In this document: in pieces, positions 14,301-25,500 of the stretch | How positions within the stretch are numbered: the stretch's first letter is position 1 | How the letters are laid out: the number at the start of each line of letters is the position of its first letter | Assembly (NCBI RefSeq): GCF_023053635.1 | Contig: NC_086188.1 | Span: 384,501-448,500 of the forward strand | Reading direction: 5' to 3' | Source: Elgaria multicarinata webbii | Lineage: Eukaryota > Chordata > Lepidosauria > Squamata > Anguidae | Length of the DNA: 64,000 nt | Program-made: the position numbers and the translations under genes | Notes under the pieces: model-generated | The model's database searches: none | Seen by the model: the letters and a program-made list of their open reading frames with translations, nothing else | Told to the model about the DNA's origin: nothing

Positions 14301-15520
14301 CATGAAGCCCGGCAGTGCTGGTGCTCCCCACAGTGAGTGCTTTGAAGAGGAGACGGCCGAGGCTCAAGACGGCCGTTCCCGAGCAGGAGGAGGAGGCTGT
14401 GGCCGGCACTCCCGGCATTCTTTTCCTGCCGGGGAGGCTGGGACTCTGAGTTGCATCCTTCCCAGTGGGGAAGCGCTGAAGCTACAACTGCCCCCGCTTT
14501 CCTCCACCTCCCCTGGAGTATGTCGCTGGGTCACCTTGGAGCAGGCAGGGGAGGTAGCTTGCAGGGTCAGGGCGACGGCTGGCCCTGCTGGTGGGCGTTC
14601 GAGGAAGGCCGCTCCTCTCGAGGAGCACTTCTCCGTGGAGCCCCGCATCATTCCAACTCCTGCACGAGGTGTCCTGCGATGTGTGGAGCGGTGTGGGGTT
14701 TTAGGGCGCCTGGCATCAATTTACGGTTGGCTTCCCTCCTCCCTGTAGCTCGACATGAAGATCCATGCGGCCTACGGATCCACAAAGGACGTCTCGGTCT
14801 ACACCGCCATCAACCTGCCGCCTCCACAGATCTACATTGTGGGCCGGCCGACCAAGAAGTTACAGAACCATTGCCAGGTAAAGGTTCTTGGGTTCACGGT
14901 GGGAGACGGATCCCCGTGAAGCCTGTGGCTGTGGGGGGAACCTGTCCGAGGCCTGGCGCTCTGCAGCTTCCTTCTCAGGGGGGCAACGCTCTCAGAACTC
15001 GGAATGTGCCCACCGGCCCAGGGAGGCCGGAGAGCCCCGTGCGGACGGGTCGTCTGCATCCACCTCCGTTGACGTGTGAAACGGCAGCTGTGCAATCGCC
15101 CTCAGCTGCGGCAGCCGAGGGCATCTTTGCGCTCCGATCGAGGCGTCTCAACGCTGAGCCGGCTTTGCTTCTCGTTCGCAGTTCATCACGGAGGGCTACG
15201 CAGCCCACTTGGCCCAGCTGGAGTACACCCATCGCTCCCGGCCCGCCAAGAACACCACCCGCATGGCCCTGCGGAAAGGCAGCTTCGGCCTCCCGGGCCA
15301 GGCCGAGTTCCTGCGCAAGAGGAACCACCTGCTGCGCACCATCTCCTCTCAGCCCCCGGCCCCCGGCGGCCCCCGGCCGGAGCGGACCCAGAGCCAGTCG
15401 GAGAGCAGCCGGGAGAGAGAGCGGGAGCGCAGCCAGCGGAGCCTGAGCGTGGCCACGGGCTGCTGGGGGCGGAGCGGCGGGGCCGCCAGACTCGAGCCAG
15501 GGGCCTTGGGGCCCAAGTAG
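2302..15520 (+). CDS. PITPNM2: PITPNM2, last nine coding exons (membrane-associated phosphatidylinositol transfer protein 2)
   Basis: PITPNM2 (Nir3/RdgB family) exchanges phosphatidylinositol and phosphatidic acid at membrane contact sites and supports phosphoinositide signalling. Exons: 2302-2466, 6615-6763, 8386-8502, 10075-10191, 10533-10681, 12557-12706, 13201-13384, 14749-14877, 15182-15520. All junctions are AG/GT and all phases agree, giving about 498 codons. The first two exons carry the linker ([18 protein letters not shown]) and the end of the DDHD domain ([20 protein letters not shown], then HASYWESTD). The 12557-14877 exons hold the phosphatidate-binding LNS2 domain, with its HAD-like [26 protein letters not shown] and YIVGRPTKK. 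The tail keeps [13 protein letters not shown] and ends GALGPK. The N-terminal PITP domain and FFAT region lie outside the window. I chose PITPNM2 over PITPNM1/3 from near-identity to remembered human PITPNM2 and from the neighbours. Confidence 0.96.
3880..4095. repeat. Degenerate T-rich tandem array with TGCATTTTT core
   Basis: Units of about 30-40 bp repeat the pattern TGCATTT(TT), a T-rich stretch, then CCTAATA or a variant. Five or six decayed copies are visible. It lies in a PITPNM2 intron and contrasts sharply with the GC-rich surroundings. Family unknown. Confidence 0.6.
5419..5460. repeat. (CCT)n microsatellite
   Basis: A perfect trinucleotide run of about 14 units in a PITPNM2 intron. 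Confidence 0.95.
7923..7983. repeat. (TTC)n microsatellite
   Basis: About 20 uninterrupted TTC units in the PITPNM2 intron upstream of the exon at 8386. Confidence 0.95.
8605..8905. repeat. AT-rich tandem repeat, about three 105-110-bp units
   Basis: The motif AATAGTTATT recurs at about 8610 and 8717, followed each time by a GGCTTTA/AGCTTTA block, TTAATTAAAT or AATTAAATGTTTAATTT, then a CATCA and AAGACAT segment. A third, more decayed unit starts near 8828. It is flanked by GC-rich intron. Family unknown. Confidence 0.6.
10830..11285 (+). repeat. CR1-like LINE 3' fragment
   Basis: The segment shows the terminal reverse-transcriptase-side peptide typical of CR1 3' ends ([10 protein letters not shown]) and the common trailing block with GGCTCTGTGCCACC and CAGTATGCCT. 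It is 5' truncated. A different repeat begins at once at 11286. Confidence 0.65.
11286..11460 (+). repeat. Unnamed LINE-like repeat 3' end ('ACTGCCCCATAGCCAAAGC' family)
   Basis: It begins with (TTG)n/TTATTTATT, then ACATTTATATACTGCCCCAT, AGCCAAAGCTCTCTGGG and an A-rich tail with TTAAAAACA. A near copy is at 47735-47960 and more diverged ones at 33715-33885 and 45770-46060, so it is a dispersed family. Confidence 0.6.
12310..12385 (+). repeat. CR1-like LINE 3' terminal fragment
   Basis: TGGATGGACCATTTGGGCT followed by GCGTTCTTCTCATGTTCTGTTA matches the usual end of the family seen at 10830. Related ends occur near 56409-56480 and 59885-59945. Confidence 0.5.
12935..13135 (-). repeat. Sauria-type SINE, inverted
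   Basis: Read on the minus strand it gives the tRNA-related head, the AAGCTGATTGGGTGAACCGG segment, a TCAGCCTAACCTCCGCACAG block and the tail with a GGCGGGATAGAAATG segment. A (CTC)n run at 12993-13032 interrupts it. It ends about 65 nt before the PITPNM2 exon at 13201. Confidence 0.7.
12993..13032. repeat. (CTC)n microsatellite inside the SINE
   Basis: About 12 CTC units lie within the SINE body, a usual site of expansion in this family's G/A-rich segment. Confidence 0.9.
13640..13800 (+). repeat. Decayed LINE-like 3' end
   Basis: An AT-rich segment ends TTTATTGTAAGTTGCTTTGA, matching the TTTATTGTAAGCCGCCTTG end at about 38150. It is diverged and the family is not named. Confidence 0.45.
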
Positions 15521-16833
15521 AGCCGGCCGCCTGGCAACAGCGGGCAGCTGCAGGCGCCCGTGGCGGCGGCAGGAGGAGCCAAGGGGCCCGGGAGGCCTGC
15601 CGCGCAGCGGGGCAAACACGGTGCTACCCGTCGCCCGTGAAGCGGCCAGGGCTGATGGAGGGACTTCCTTCCTTCCTTTCCACGCGAGGCGGGCGGGCCG
15701 GCCGGCCCTGAGGGCAGGGGAGCTGCCAGGTTTGCGGCCCACTAGCCGCCGGGAGGGCTGCCTTTTCGGGCCTTGGAGAGGCCAGGCCAGAGGATCCGCC
15801 TCCTCTTCCTCCTGCCCCCACCTCCTTTTCTGATCCAGGTTTAGCGACTGTAAATATCTGCCTCCTCCGCTTCTTAGCCATCCGTCAAAGATGCAACGGG
15901 GGGTGGGGGGTGGGCAGGGGGGACCACAATGCCACGTGGTGGTGGGATTTGACAGATGGGGGGCTCGTGTGGGTTGGCCTGGGTATCCTGATGGGGAAAC
16001 GCCGCTGGGTGATGCCACTTTAACAACACCATTTGCCTGCGTTTGTGGCATCTGGAGGCTCAGGGCGCTCCGGACCGGTCCACGTTGGAGCACAGAGCAG
16101 CCGTCTCAGCAGACCCTTCGCAGAGGCGCCTTCAAAGCCGTTGGTATTATCAGAAGGGAATTCGATGGACTGGTTATCGGTTTCTGTTTTTTAAACAAAG
16201 CAAAGCAAATCTCTTTTTTCTTTTTCTTTTAAAGGAAACCAAAGCAGGTTTTTGGAAGCTGGTGCATTGCACCGATTCAGGAACAGAGCAGGAGTGCTTT
16301 GAGGGGCTGCAGAGCTTCTGCCCCTTAACGGTGATGGTGGAGGGGCAGGGGGGGAGGAGAGGATTTGGGCCGTTTTCCAAGCATTGCTCATCTACAGACG
16401 CTGCTTGGGAAAGTGCCCCCCAGTCCGGTGGGAAGCAGCCGGGAAGCAGAGGGCAACATTTGCTCAGCATAAACAATTGGCCAGGCCCGAATTCTCCCCC
16501 TGCCCCACCCGCCCGCCCCCGCCACCATTTTGCTTCTGTTTCTGGTCCCTTAGGAAGGAGTCGTTCCTCCTTTCCAACCTTGGTAACAGCTTTTGACAGA
16601 GGACCTAAACTTGCTTCCTTTTTCACTGTAGTTCTGCAACTGTAAAACCTCATTGTTCTCGTTTGTTTTGCACTGATAATGTTTGGACAGGCAGCCAGTT
16701 GCTCTTTCATCAAGCCTCCCTCCCTCTTTATGGAGCAGGACAGTGAAATGTTGCTAAGCCAGGGGGTGCCGGCCTGCCCACCCACGCTTGGGGAGAGGAA
16801 GAAACAAAAGCACACGAGGCCTGGCTTCCCCGG

Positions 16834-16946
16834 CCTGGTGCCCTCCAGAAGTTTTGGACTGCACCTCCCAGAATTCCTAGCCACTGGCCTTGCTGGCTGG
16901 GGCTGCTGGTGGAATTTGAAGTCCAAAGCCTCTGGAGGGCACCAGG
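16834..16946. repeat. Palindromic MITE-like hairpin (CCTGGTGCCCTCCAG family)
   Basis: The left arm CCTGGTGCCCTCCAGAAGTT is mirrored by the right arm ending CTCTGGAGGGCACCAGG, with TTTGGACTGCACCTCCCAG mirrored by an AAGTCCAAA segment. The whole unit is about 113 bp and could fold into a long hairpin. Related half-copies lie near 21197-21262, 60180-60260 and 63425-63490. Confidence 0.65.
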
Positions 16947-19900
16947 TCGGGGGGGGGGGGGGCTGCACTGTGGAAGGGAGCCAAGTTGTTCAGACCAGCC
17001 AGGGACTGTATTTTTTTTTTAAGCGTAAGGCTCTGTCTTGAAATGTCTGTAGCTTGTCTTCGCACAGGAGTTTCGGGTTTGATGGATTTGTTGCTGAATG
17101 GGCAAGGCTCTGTGAGCCGCCGTGGCTGTGTGGCCTTCCCCAGCCCTGGCCAGTTTCAAAGGGGGCTCTCTTGCGTCACCGTGCCCCCTTGATTGGCCAT
17201 TTTAGAGGAGGTGGTTGGAGGGGGAGGGGGAGGGCCTCCCAGAAAGGGTCCTGCAAAATCCCCCCCCCCAATATGTCAGGACTCGGAAGGCCCCACCGTT
17301 GCCAAGGTCCCTTCCGATACGGGCTGTGCCCGGAGGAGGAAGGGGGGCAGCAGCAGCCGTTCGCCAAATGCCGGCCTTGGGCCTTTCCTGCCTTTGGGGT
17401 TCTGGCATTTTTATATCGGTGCCACCGCCATTGCCCTCCCCCGTCCCCCTGCCCCGTCCTCCTCTCCCCCCTCTGGCCATTTGTCCCACTTTCTACTCTC
17501 CCGGCTCTTCCTTCTGGGTGAAGCAGGTCCTTTTTAGATCGGTGGCGGCGGCAGCTTTGTTTTCTTCCCGTCCCCTTTTGATGCCAAGACTCGCAGCACT
17601 GTGAACTCTGCCGCCTCTTTCAAAAGCCACCTCGAGGCTTCAACGCCTCGTCTGGGAACATTCGCGTCCTCCTGGGCCCGCCGGCCAGGCTGGAGCGCCA
17701 CGTTCCAAATGGCTTCTCCTAGAAGGGAACGATCCACTCGGGGGGGGGGGGGGTTCGCTTCGCCCGGACAGCTGCTACTCTTGAAAAGAAGCTCCCGACT
17801 CCCGACGGATCTCAACGGCTTAGGTAGCCATACCGCACGATTCTAAGCCGCTTGTCTCGGACAAAACCAACAAGAAGATCCTGGCAGGTTTTTGCTACTT
17901 AAAAACAACAACAAACTCCGTTGGCTTCCCTTTCTGTTCATTCAGCCTAATTCTTTGTGAAAACATACATCGAAAACTCACGAGAGGGTGTGGGGTGAAC
18001 ACGGATTGCGTTATAGCTCTTTGCTAGCGGAGTATGGCTCTTCACGTGGCCCGTGCAAGTCTCCGTGGGTTCTGTACACGTTTACCAGACCTTCATCGCA
18101 AAAGAGACAAGAGGGGCCCCCGATCTGGGCTTGGCCTGCACTAATTCCACCGTTCCTCTCCACAGAGATCACGATCCGAGGCGTGACACGTGTGCGTTCT
18201 CCGTCGGCAGGCGACAAGCTCGAGGTCTCCTTTTTATGATGTGCATGTATGTAGATGGCATAAAACAACGGACCTTGAAAAGCTGGGGAGGGGAGGCGGT
18301 GGGGATATATGCCATGAAAGTAATTTATTTTATGTAAAGAAACTATGCCTTGAGGGAAAGAAGCCGTCCGTGTTTATTACCACCCCCAAATCTGCCTTTC
18401 CCCTGCCCCCCACCCCTCTGGGAGTTCCAGCGTTATGGACCAAGCTCGAAGTACCTGTCAAAGGGTGCAAAGGCCCGTCTTCTCCATGCCTCTCGTCACT
18501 CCTCTTTGCAGCCAGCCCGTTAGCATGGTCGCCATTGCCCCGTGCGCTCACGACCGTGGCCAGCCTTCCCTTCTTGTCCAGCCGTTCACCCCATTTCTTT
18601 TCCACACGGCCCTTTCCTGCTCTGGCAGATTAAAAGCCTCTCAGGGGGGCTCCCAAAGAGAGCATCCCTGCCCAGAGGGCCTCTCACAGCTCCTCCGTTC
18701 TTTTTCTCCTTAGCGGGTTTTCCATGGCAAGACAGAGGGTGGAAGCAGCCGTGGAGAAACCGGGTGGGGGGGGGGGGGGCGGCGGAAGACGGCGTGCCCT
18801 GGGCCCCTTGGGAAGTGCCGTGGGCGGGGTGAAGGTGGCGTGGTCAGAGCCAGCCTTTCGCCCCACTGTTCTGTGCCACTGCAGTCACACCGGGTGCTGT
18901 GGGCACGTGGGGAGGTGCCAGAGCAGGTTTGGTTTTGTGCCTTTTCAGCGCCCCTCTGGGACACCCGCGTCCTGCCCTGGGCCCTTCGTGTACGTCCCCC
19001 GTTGTGGTGGTGTTCCAGATTTTGAAACCTGAACTTACTGCTCTCTAGAATCCAACAATCACAATGGATCTGCTTGAGGGCTCTTCTTTTTTTCTGGAAT
19101 GAATTCCACAAGACGCATTTTAGAGGCAAAATGGTTAATCCCTCCCTTCCCAACAATTTGCAAATGCAGAGGAGTGATTTGGGGGGATCTGGAGCCGTTT
19201 TTGCCAACCCTGTGATAAAGCGGGATCTCAGCAGGTCCATGCTGTCGAAGTCTGGATTCCACCCAGTAGGTCTTGCAGGTGATCCAGACTCTGGCGTGGT
19301 TTCCTTTCTCGGAGGGCGGCGTCCCCAAGGACAGGCGTGGTCAAAGGCCAGGTTCCTGGGCGCTCATCTGCCCTTGGGGTCCAGGCTGTCCAGCCTGCCC
19401 ATGTAATCAGAGGGCGTGCCTGAGGAGCTGTGCCGGCCTGGGCCTAGTCCGTTCCCGGACGGACGCAGGGTCACCTGGCAGCTTCCATCTAGGCCCACCT
19501 GGGTGAGGGTGCTCCTAGGCCATCTTTCCCAATAAGGCTGCTCCTTATCACTTCGTGTTGGGCCAGATGGTCAGCACCTTTTGACAAAAACATTTAGATC
19601 TTTTGAAGACCATTGACAGCGCCCTAAAGCTCGGTCGAGGGAAGCCCACTGCCAGAGGAGCTGTGAAGGGAACCGCCTCTCCTCCGGCCGGCGCTATCCT
19701 GCACCCGCTGAAGCGGAGCCCCCCTCTTGGTCAGGCGTCTTTTGCCACGGCTGCGTGTGCCTGGAGCACCCCCTCTTTTCTGCCCCCCAGGCGTCCTCTC
19801 CCCGGCTCTTACCATTGCACATTCAGCCATGTTCATTGGGTTGAACCGGGGGTTGTGGGGGGCAAAGAGCTTTAAGGAAACGGATAGAAACCTTCTAGGC

Positions 19901-20130
19901 TATTTGTTCAGAGGTAGAAAGGCACAGCTGAGAAGCCCAGAGGCCAGCTGGGCACCTGTGGGGTCATCTTTTCGTTACCGTCTTTTGTGTGTGCATGACT
20001 GGGCCGACCTCCTCGCTCTTGTACGTGACAGCCCTCTCCCCCGACCCCAGACCCCCGCCCTTGCTGTTACTGCCGCCTTGCCCTGCCCGGGTGTGCTTTG
20101 TGTATGGTTATCACTTGTTCGTTAACACCA

Positions 20131-20136
20131 ATTAAA
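20131..20136 (+). terminator. PITPNM2: Candidate poly(A) signal ATTAAA for PITPNM2
   Basis: ATTAAA sits in an AT-rich pocket of otherwise GC-rich sequence and is followed within about 20-40 nt by a T/G-rich stretch, as expected for a downstream element. Confidence 0.45.
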
Positions 20137-20538
20137 AGAAATGGGAAGGCTGCCCTGCTGTGTTTGCTTCTTCACCAGAGCTTTGAGCGTGACGGGCACA
20201 TGCCTGAAGAGCTTGCGCAAGGGCCCTGCAGGGCGGGACCAAAGGCTGGCCCTGGCCCGGCCTTCCACGTCCACATTAGGCGGCAGCTTTGGGGGAGCCC
20301 ACGAGCACCTCTCCCATGAAGGAGGCTGCAGAGAAAGGTTTCCTCAGGGGGAGGGGGAACTAGGAATGGGCTTTTCAGTGCAAGGGCTTGTGAGTTTGCT
20401 GCTGGCACTGAACACAGATGCCTGTGCCCCGAGCACGCACACACACACCCCGGCCTCGCTCCTCAATTCTTCTTGGAGCACCATTTTGCACCTGGCTCCA
20501 GCTGGTAGACCTCCAGGTTCTAGTTTTTAAAAAACCCA

Positions 20539-20544
20539 ATAAAG
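20539..20544 (+). terminator. PITPNM2: Candidate distal poly(A) signal AATAAA for PITPNM2
   Basis: This canonical AATAAA is the only one I see on the plus strand between the PITPNM2 stop and the ARL6IP4 3' end. It lies about 170 nt from the minus-strand AATAAA at 20712-20717. It is a candidate only. Confidence 0.4.
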
Positions 20545-20711
20545 GAGATCTTCCAAGCCTCGAGCCCAGCCCACCCACCCCCACTTTCACATCGTAGTTG
20601 ACCTGGGAAACAGCCCCATTTCTCAGCCAGCCACCCCCCCCCCCCGCCATGTTGGACGGGAGATTCCCTCAGACAGAGGAGGTGCTTCACACGGAAAGGC
20701 GTCTGCATGTG

Positions 20712-20717
20712 CTTTAT
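20712..20717 (-). terminator. ARL6IP4: Candidate poly(A) signal AATAAA for ARL6IP4
   Basis: AATAAA on the minus strand (TTTATT on plus) is the first canonical signal found downstream of the ARL6IP4 stop. It would imply a 3' UTR of about 1.8 kb, long for this gene, so a nearer non-canonical signal is possible. Confidence 0.3.
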
Positions 20718-22508
20718 TGGACAGTCTGCGCAACCGTTGCATCAGCCTCCCGTGTCGGCGCTCTCAGTCGTGCAGTGAGGTGGGATTGGTTATCTGAACT
20801 GTCACAGCCTGGATAGCGGCAGCTGCCACAGAGTGGGGGCTACAGACCCCACACCTTTTACGGCCTAAATCAAGCCGAAGCGGGGGGCCTTCTGTTAGGA
20901 CCGGCGGAAGGAAGCGAAGCGAAGCGGTGGCCTCGCTGTTCGTGGCCGTGGCTTTGCTGGGTTGCGCCCTCACAACCTCTTGGCAATACTTGACAATGCT
21001 TTCTGGGCCAGTTCCTTAAGATCACCCTTGAGACAAACTCCAACTTGGATTCTGTTTTTCAAGGGATGGCAGATGAACAAGAGGCCGTGACGAACCTGGA
21101 CCCCACACCAGCAGGTCAGGCTGCTGTTCACCAGGGGTGCCTCTTTGGGAGGCGGGCTCCTCAATCCCCCGGTTGCAGAGCAGCTTTCTCTGTGCTGATG
21201 CTCTCCAGCTGTGCTGGATCCTCCTAGCAGTTGTAGTCTGACACATCTGGAGGGCACCAAGTTGAGAAAGGCCTTCGTAAAGGGGGCCCTCCGGGTGGGA
21301 CTTCAGCCCAAGCAGGAGCTGGGAATGGGAGGAGGCTGTGGGCGTTGGGGGCCTCCCGGGAAAGACAACAGAAGCCGGCCCCTTAATGAACGACAGTGTG
21401 GGCGACTGGCGTGGCGCTGCTGGAGTGTGGGCCGAGGAGCCGTCTCTTAAGGCTTCGGCCGGCTTGCGACGTGCGAGCGGCACGGGCAGCATCTGTGTCT
21501 TCTGGAAACAAGGACACCTCAAGGACGTGCATGTCTGTACAGGCGGCAGGGTGAGTCCGTGTCAAAGCACAGTCCAGGGCTGAACCGCTGGTGGGCCTCC
21601 TGTCCTCGTGTGACATGGCCACTGGCCACTCTGGCCAACGGGGCTGCCAGCCTGGATTGGCTTGAGGACCCGACCAGGCCTCCGTGCCATCCCTGCTGAC
21701 TGTGGGAGAGCCAGGCCCTCTGCCCTGAGGCAGAGGCTGGGTGGCGCCGCTCAGACTGAAGAGGCAGGAAAGCTGAGGTGGCGCACCGGAGCGGAGCGGC
21801 CTGGAGTGCTCCTCACGGGCATCCCTGAAGCTTCAGCGTCTCTGCGAGCACAGCCGGAGCGGAACTCGGGGAGAGCGGCAGGCCTGCACCAGGGGCCATG
21901 ATCGGGCCAGGGCCTGCAGGCCACTGCCGGACCCATCCTGGCGGAACCCGAGAGCCAGAAAGGCCCCAGGCATGTGCTGGGGTGGCAGGTGGTTCCCAGG
22001 GACTTCTGCTCTGTGGCCAGACCTCAGAAATGCCCGCTAGCAAATGCCCGGGGCTGCCACTGAACCGCGCTCTCCCAGGAAGCCGAGCCCAGCAGGACCT
22101 CGGTCGGAATCCTCCACACCAGGCAGGTTTCGCCCGGACATTGCGCTGCATCTGCCTGCCTGTGGGTCGAGGGGCCCTCCTTCCGGCCAGGCACTCGTTG
22201 CTTTCCGTCCATCCACTCCCCTCGACTTTGGAAGAGCTCCGTTCCGGTTTCTCTAAGAGGAAGCGAGCTGCCAGACATGACCAGAGAGCCTCGGGGGGGG
22301 GGGGTCCCTGAGGAGGGGGGGCTAGAGCAAGACGTGCATCAGGTGATGGCAGGCACCGGTGGTCCGGCCTCTCTCCTGGCATCCTCCCACATGTTTGTCC
22401 GTGGAGTGCTGATGTCTTAAGGACAAAAGGGCCCTGAGCCTGTTTCCAGCAAGGCCTTTGCAGGTGGGCAGAAACCCGTCTTTGGCACGCCGGCGGGAGG
22501 CCGGCTGG

Positions 22509-25500
22509 TTACTGCAGCATCCCTGTCCTCATCTGGAAGGAAAGGCCGTCTCCCCGGGTGGCTTGCTGTGAAGGGAGAAGCAACACAGGTCGTTACAAAA
22601 GCAGAGGAACTCTGGTTGGTAAGGCCTCGCCCCTTCTTCTTGTAGGAGTCAGAGAGAAGCTCAGCTTTCTTTGGGGAGCGGAGGCTTGTAGCCCTCATGA
22701 CAGAAGAAAAGGTAACTGAAAATGGAGGCAAAACAGACTAAAAGCCTGTCGACCAGGTTGGTCTTGGGTGCAACTTCCGAGAGACTCCCGATGCTTAGAA
22801 GGTGCAGCAGCAGCAGCGTCCCCATCCTTGGCAGACCTTAACGCCCTCCTCAGCAGGGGACTGAAAAGCCTGGGGCTATCAAGTGACGGGAGCAGAGCAG
22901 AGTGGGCCCGCCTGGGAAAGTCTCCGCCACCCAAAAGCGTTGGAATGGTTCTGTCCCCCCGAAGCCCACCACAGCCCCACCGGGCGTCTAAACAGGCCCC
23001 AGATCACATCCCAGCCTTGTTTGATCCTGAGAGAATAAGGGAGCCACGTGCCTTGTTGATTTCCTTGTGCCTCTCCTTCGTCACAATCTCCTCGAGGATC
23101 TCGCCGTCTCCCTTAATAAGTCTGAAAGAGAAACATGGACAGGCTCGCAGGAGCACGGCGTTGGCACACCCTCCCGGTCTGGAGAGCAGTAGAGTGCCTG
23201 AGGCCTCGCTGGGAACAGGAGCGGGAGTGGCTGGCTGGTGCGGGGAGCAGGATGCTGACTGGGGGCACCTTTGGCGCGATCCAGCTGGGCTGCCCTTGCG
23301 TGCAGGAAGGGGCTTAAAGGTGAACGGAAAACACGTGGCGCTTCGTCTGTCAACTAGAGCTCCAGGAGTGTGTAGGCGCTTGCACGGATTTCCAGGGAGA
23401 ACACGGACAGGGGAGAGAAAACCAGACCATCGGACTCCATAAAGGTACCCCAGAGACCCTCGACCCACCGCACCTCATCCTTCCTGTTTCCGGGTCAATG
23501 ACTTTCCTGACCACACTCTGCCGGGCGTCCCATTCCTCTTTCGTCATTGGCTTCATGGCTTGGATGCGGGATTTCTGCTCATCCGTCAGGGCTGAAAGGC
23601 AGACCTCCGTCAGAAAAGGGCCCCAATCTCCTAACTCAGGGAGCCCCTATCTCCGCCCTGTCTCCCTGTCCCAGAGAGGAACGAGAGAGAGCCCACCCTT
23701 GCCTAGTGCCTTCCGACTGCACAGCACCGGGGTGAGGAATGCCCTGCTGCTCCCGGCACGCAGCTGGCAAATAGGAGCAGGAACGTGACTGGAGTGCCAT
23801 CTAGGGCTTTTTAGAATTTCTGGCCTCAGGCTGTTCTTGTTAGCACGGATCCGTTGAGAACTAGGAGGCCGCTATGGCCAAACTTGGAGACGAGGCATCG
23901 CCGGGGCAGAAGAGATTTCAAGGTTCCCTCGACAGTAAAAAGCGAGCAAGCCCCCTCTTTATTTCTAGAACGTTTAATAAATAGGACTCAGTCCAAGGGC
24001 AAAGCAGCTGCAGCTGCCACCGTCTTCCTGGAGGTTGGAAAGACGGAGGCGGCTGTGGCTCCTTTGACGGGCGCTGCAAAGACCAGCACCGCCACAAGGG
24101 CCACCGCCATCGTCCCACTGGTCCCCAGGGCAGAACGCGGAGGCAACGGGCCGTCCGGAGGAACCCAGGGCCGGGCGATGCTGAAGACAGGGGAGTGGGT
24201 GGCCTCGGGAGGGCCACCACCCTCTCTGCCACTCTGGGCAGCCCAGGGGGTAGCTGTGCTCTTGGCCACTTGGGGCTAGTTGGGGCTTCTCTCCCGCAGC
24301 TCCCGATCGTACCCCCCCCCCACATCAATACCCAAACCCTCCTTGGTCATCCACCCCCTTACCCCCAAGCGCCATCCTTCTCTCGCGCTATTCTACCAAA
24401 CCGCTCCCCTTTCTGTGGGACGGTGGACATGGCATGTGGGTGCGGATCGCATTGTCCGCCTCTCGTCACGTACGACGCCCCCCTTCCTTTGAGCAAGCCC
24501 CCCTAATCTTTAGCCACAGGCTTCTAGGTGGCCCTCGGCTCTTCAGCTTGCAGAATGCCGCTGAAGGGCCACCTAGACTCCCTCATGGTTTGCTCCAGGG
24601 GCTGTGCCCCGGCTGCCCCTGCCGCCTCACCTGGCCCGGGGTCTGCCCCCGTCTCCTTCTGCCACTGGTCCAGGGAGGGGCCAGGCAGCTCCTCTCCCCT
24701 CGGCTTCCCCTCTCCTTTCTCCCTCTCCTTCAGTTTCTTCTTTGCTTCCTTTTTGGCTTTCTTCTTCCTCCTCCTCCTCTTCCGCTTTTTATCTTTCTCT
24801 TTGGTCAGCTTCTTCTTGCTTTGCTTCCTCCGCTTGGGCTTGGGCTCGCCGTCACTGGATTCTTCCGGAGAAGAGGAGGAGGATCCAGAAGAGGAGGTGG
24901 TCTCGGAGGAGGAGGTGTTGCTGGCTTTTCTCCTCTTCTTCTCCTTTTTCTTCTTTTTCGCTGGAACCCCGCATTCATGAGAGATTAGCCGGGAAGGTCT
25001 GTCACATCACAACTACAGAACTGCCACCCCAGCAGGGAAAACGGAGGGGTGCTTCCTTCTAGTCCTGGACAGAGCCTGCTCTATCTGCAGGTGTTGTTAA
25101 GGGGGTGGGGTAGGGAGATGGAGCTCTCGTAGAGAAGTACTGTGCCTCCATGAAACTACAACTCCCAGAGTACCCTGCCTGTGGGAGGGGGGCTTTCTCA
25201 CTCACGCCCTGCAGCTGTGCTGTGGGTGTGACTTCCCAAGGTCCTCTCTAACCCACTGTCCAACAAATTGTACAGGCAAAGATATTGATGTGCTACCTAA
25301 AAGGAAACACGTATGCTGCAAAAGCTGGCTTCCGGCATGGTTCATCCATGGCATACCTGAGGCACAAAGCTTTGCATTAAAAAAACCCCAAAAAACCCTC
25401 AAGTTTCTAGACCTGATGGTTCATTCTAGTACGAAGTTTTAAGAAAATGAAAGCACTGTGCGTTTAAACACTCAAGCCGTGGGAGGAACAGCTTCGCCCT

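Larger units (their letters stand above)
15521..20560 (+). other. PITPNM2: PITPNM2 3' untranslated region (inferred)
   Basis: No coding sequence follows the TAG at 15518-15520, and no other gene is seen before the ARL6IP4 stop at 22509. Candidate poly(A) signals are ATTAAA at 20131-20136, followed by a T/G-rich stretch, and AATAAA at 20539-20544. A Pumilio-type octamer TGTAAATA lies at 15849-15856. A less GC-rich patch near 18220-18350 is typical of UTR sequence. The hairpin repeat at 16834-16946 lies inside. The 3' end is inferred; transcripts would decide it. Confidence 0.55.

Noticed and set aside
14975-16093. 372-codon minus-strand open frame
   Set aside because: It runs antisense through the last PITPNM2 exons in high-GC sequence, has no splice logic of its own and low-complexity Pro/Arg/Ala content. 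It is a shadow frame.
24604-25062. Plus-strand open frames over 24434-25062
   Set aside because: They are antisense to the Lys-rich ARL6IP4 exon (24960-24631), which matches the family and joins in phase with its neighbours.
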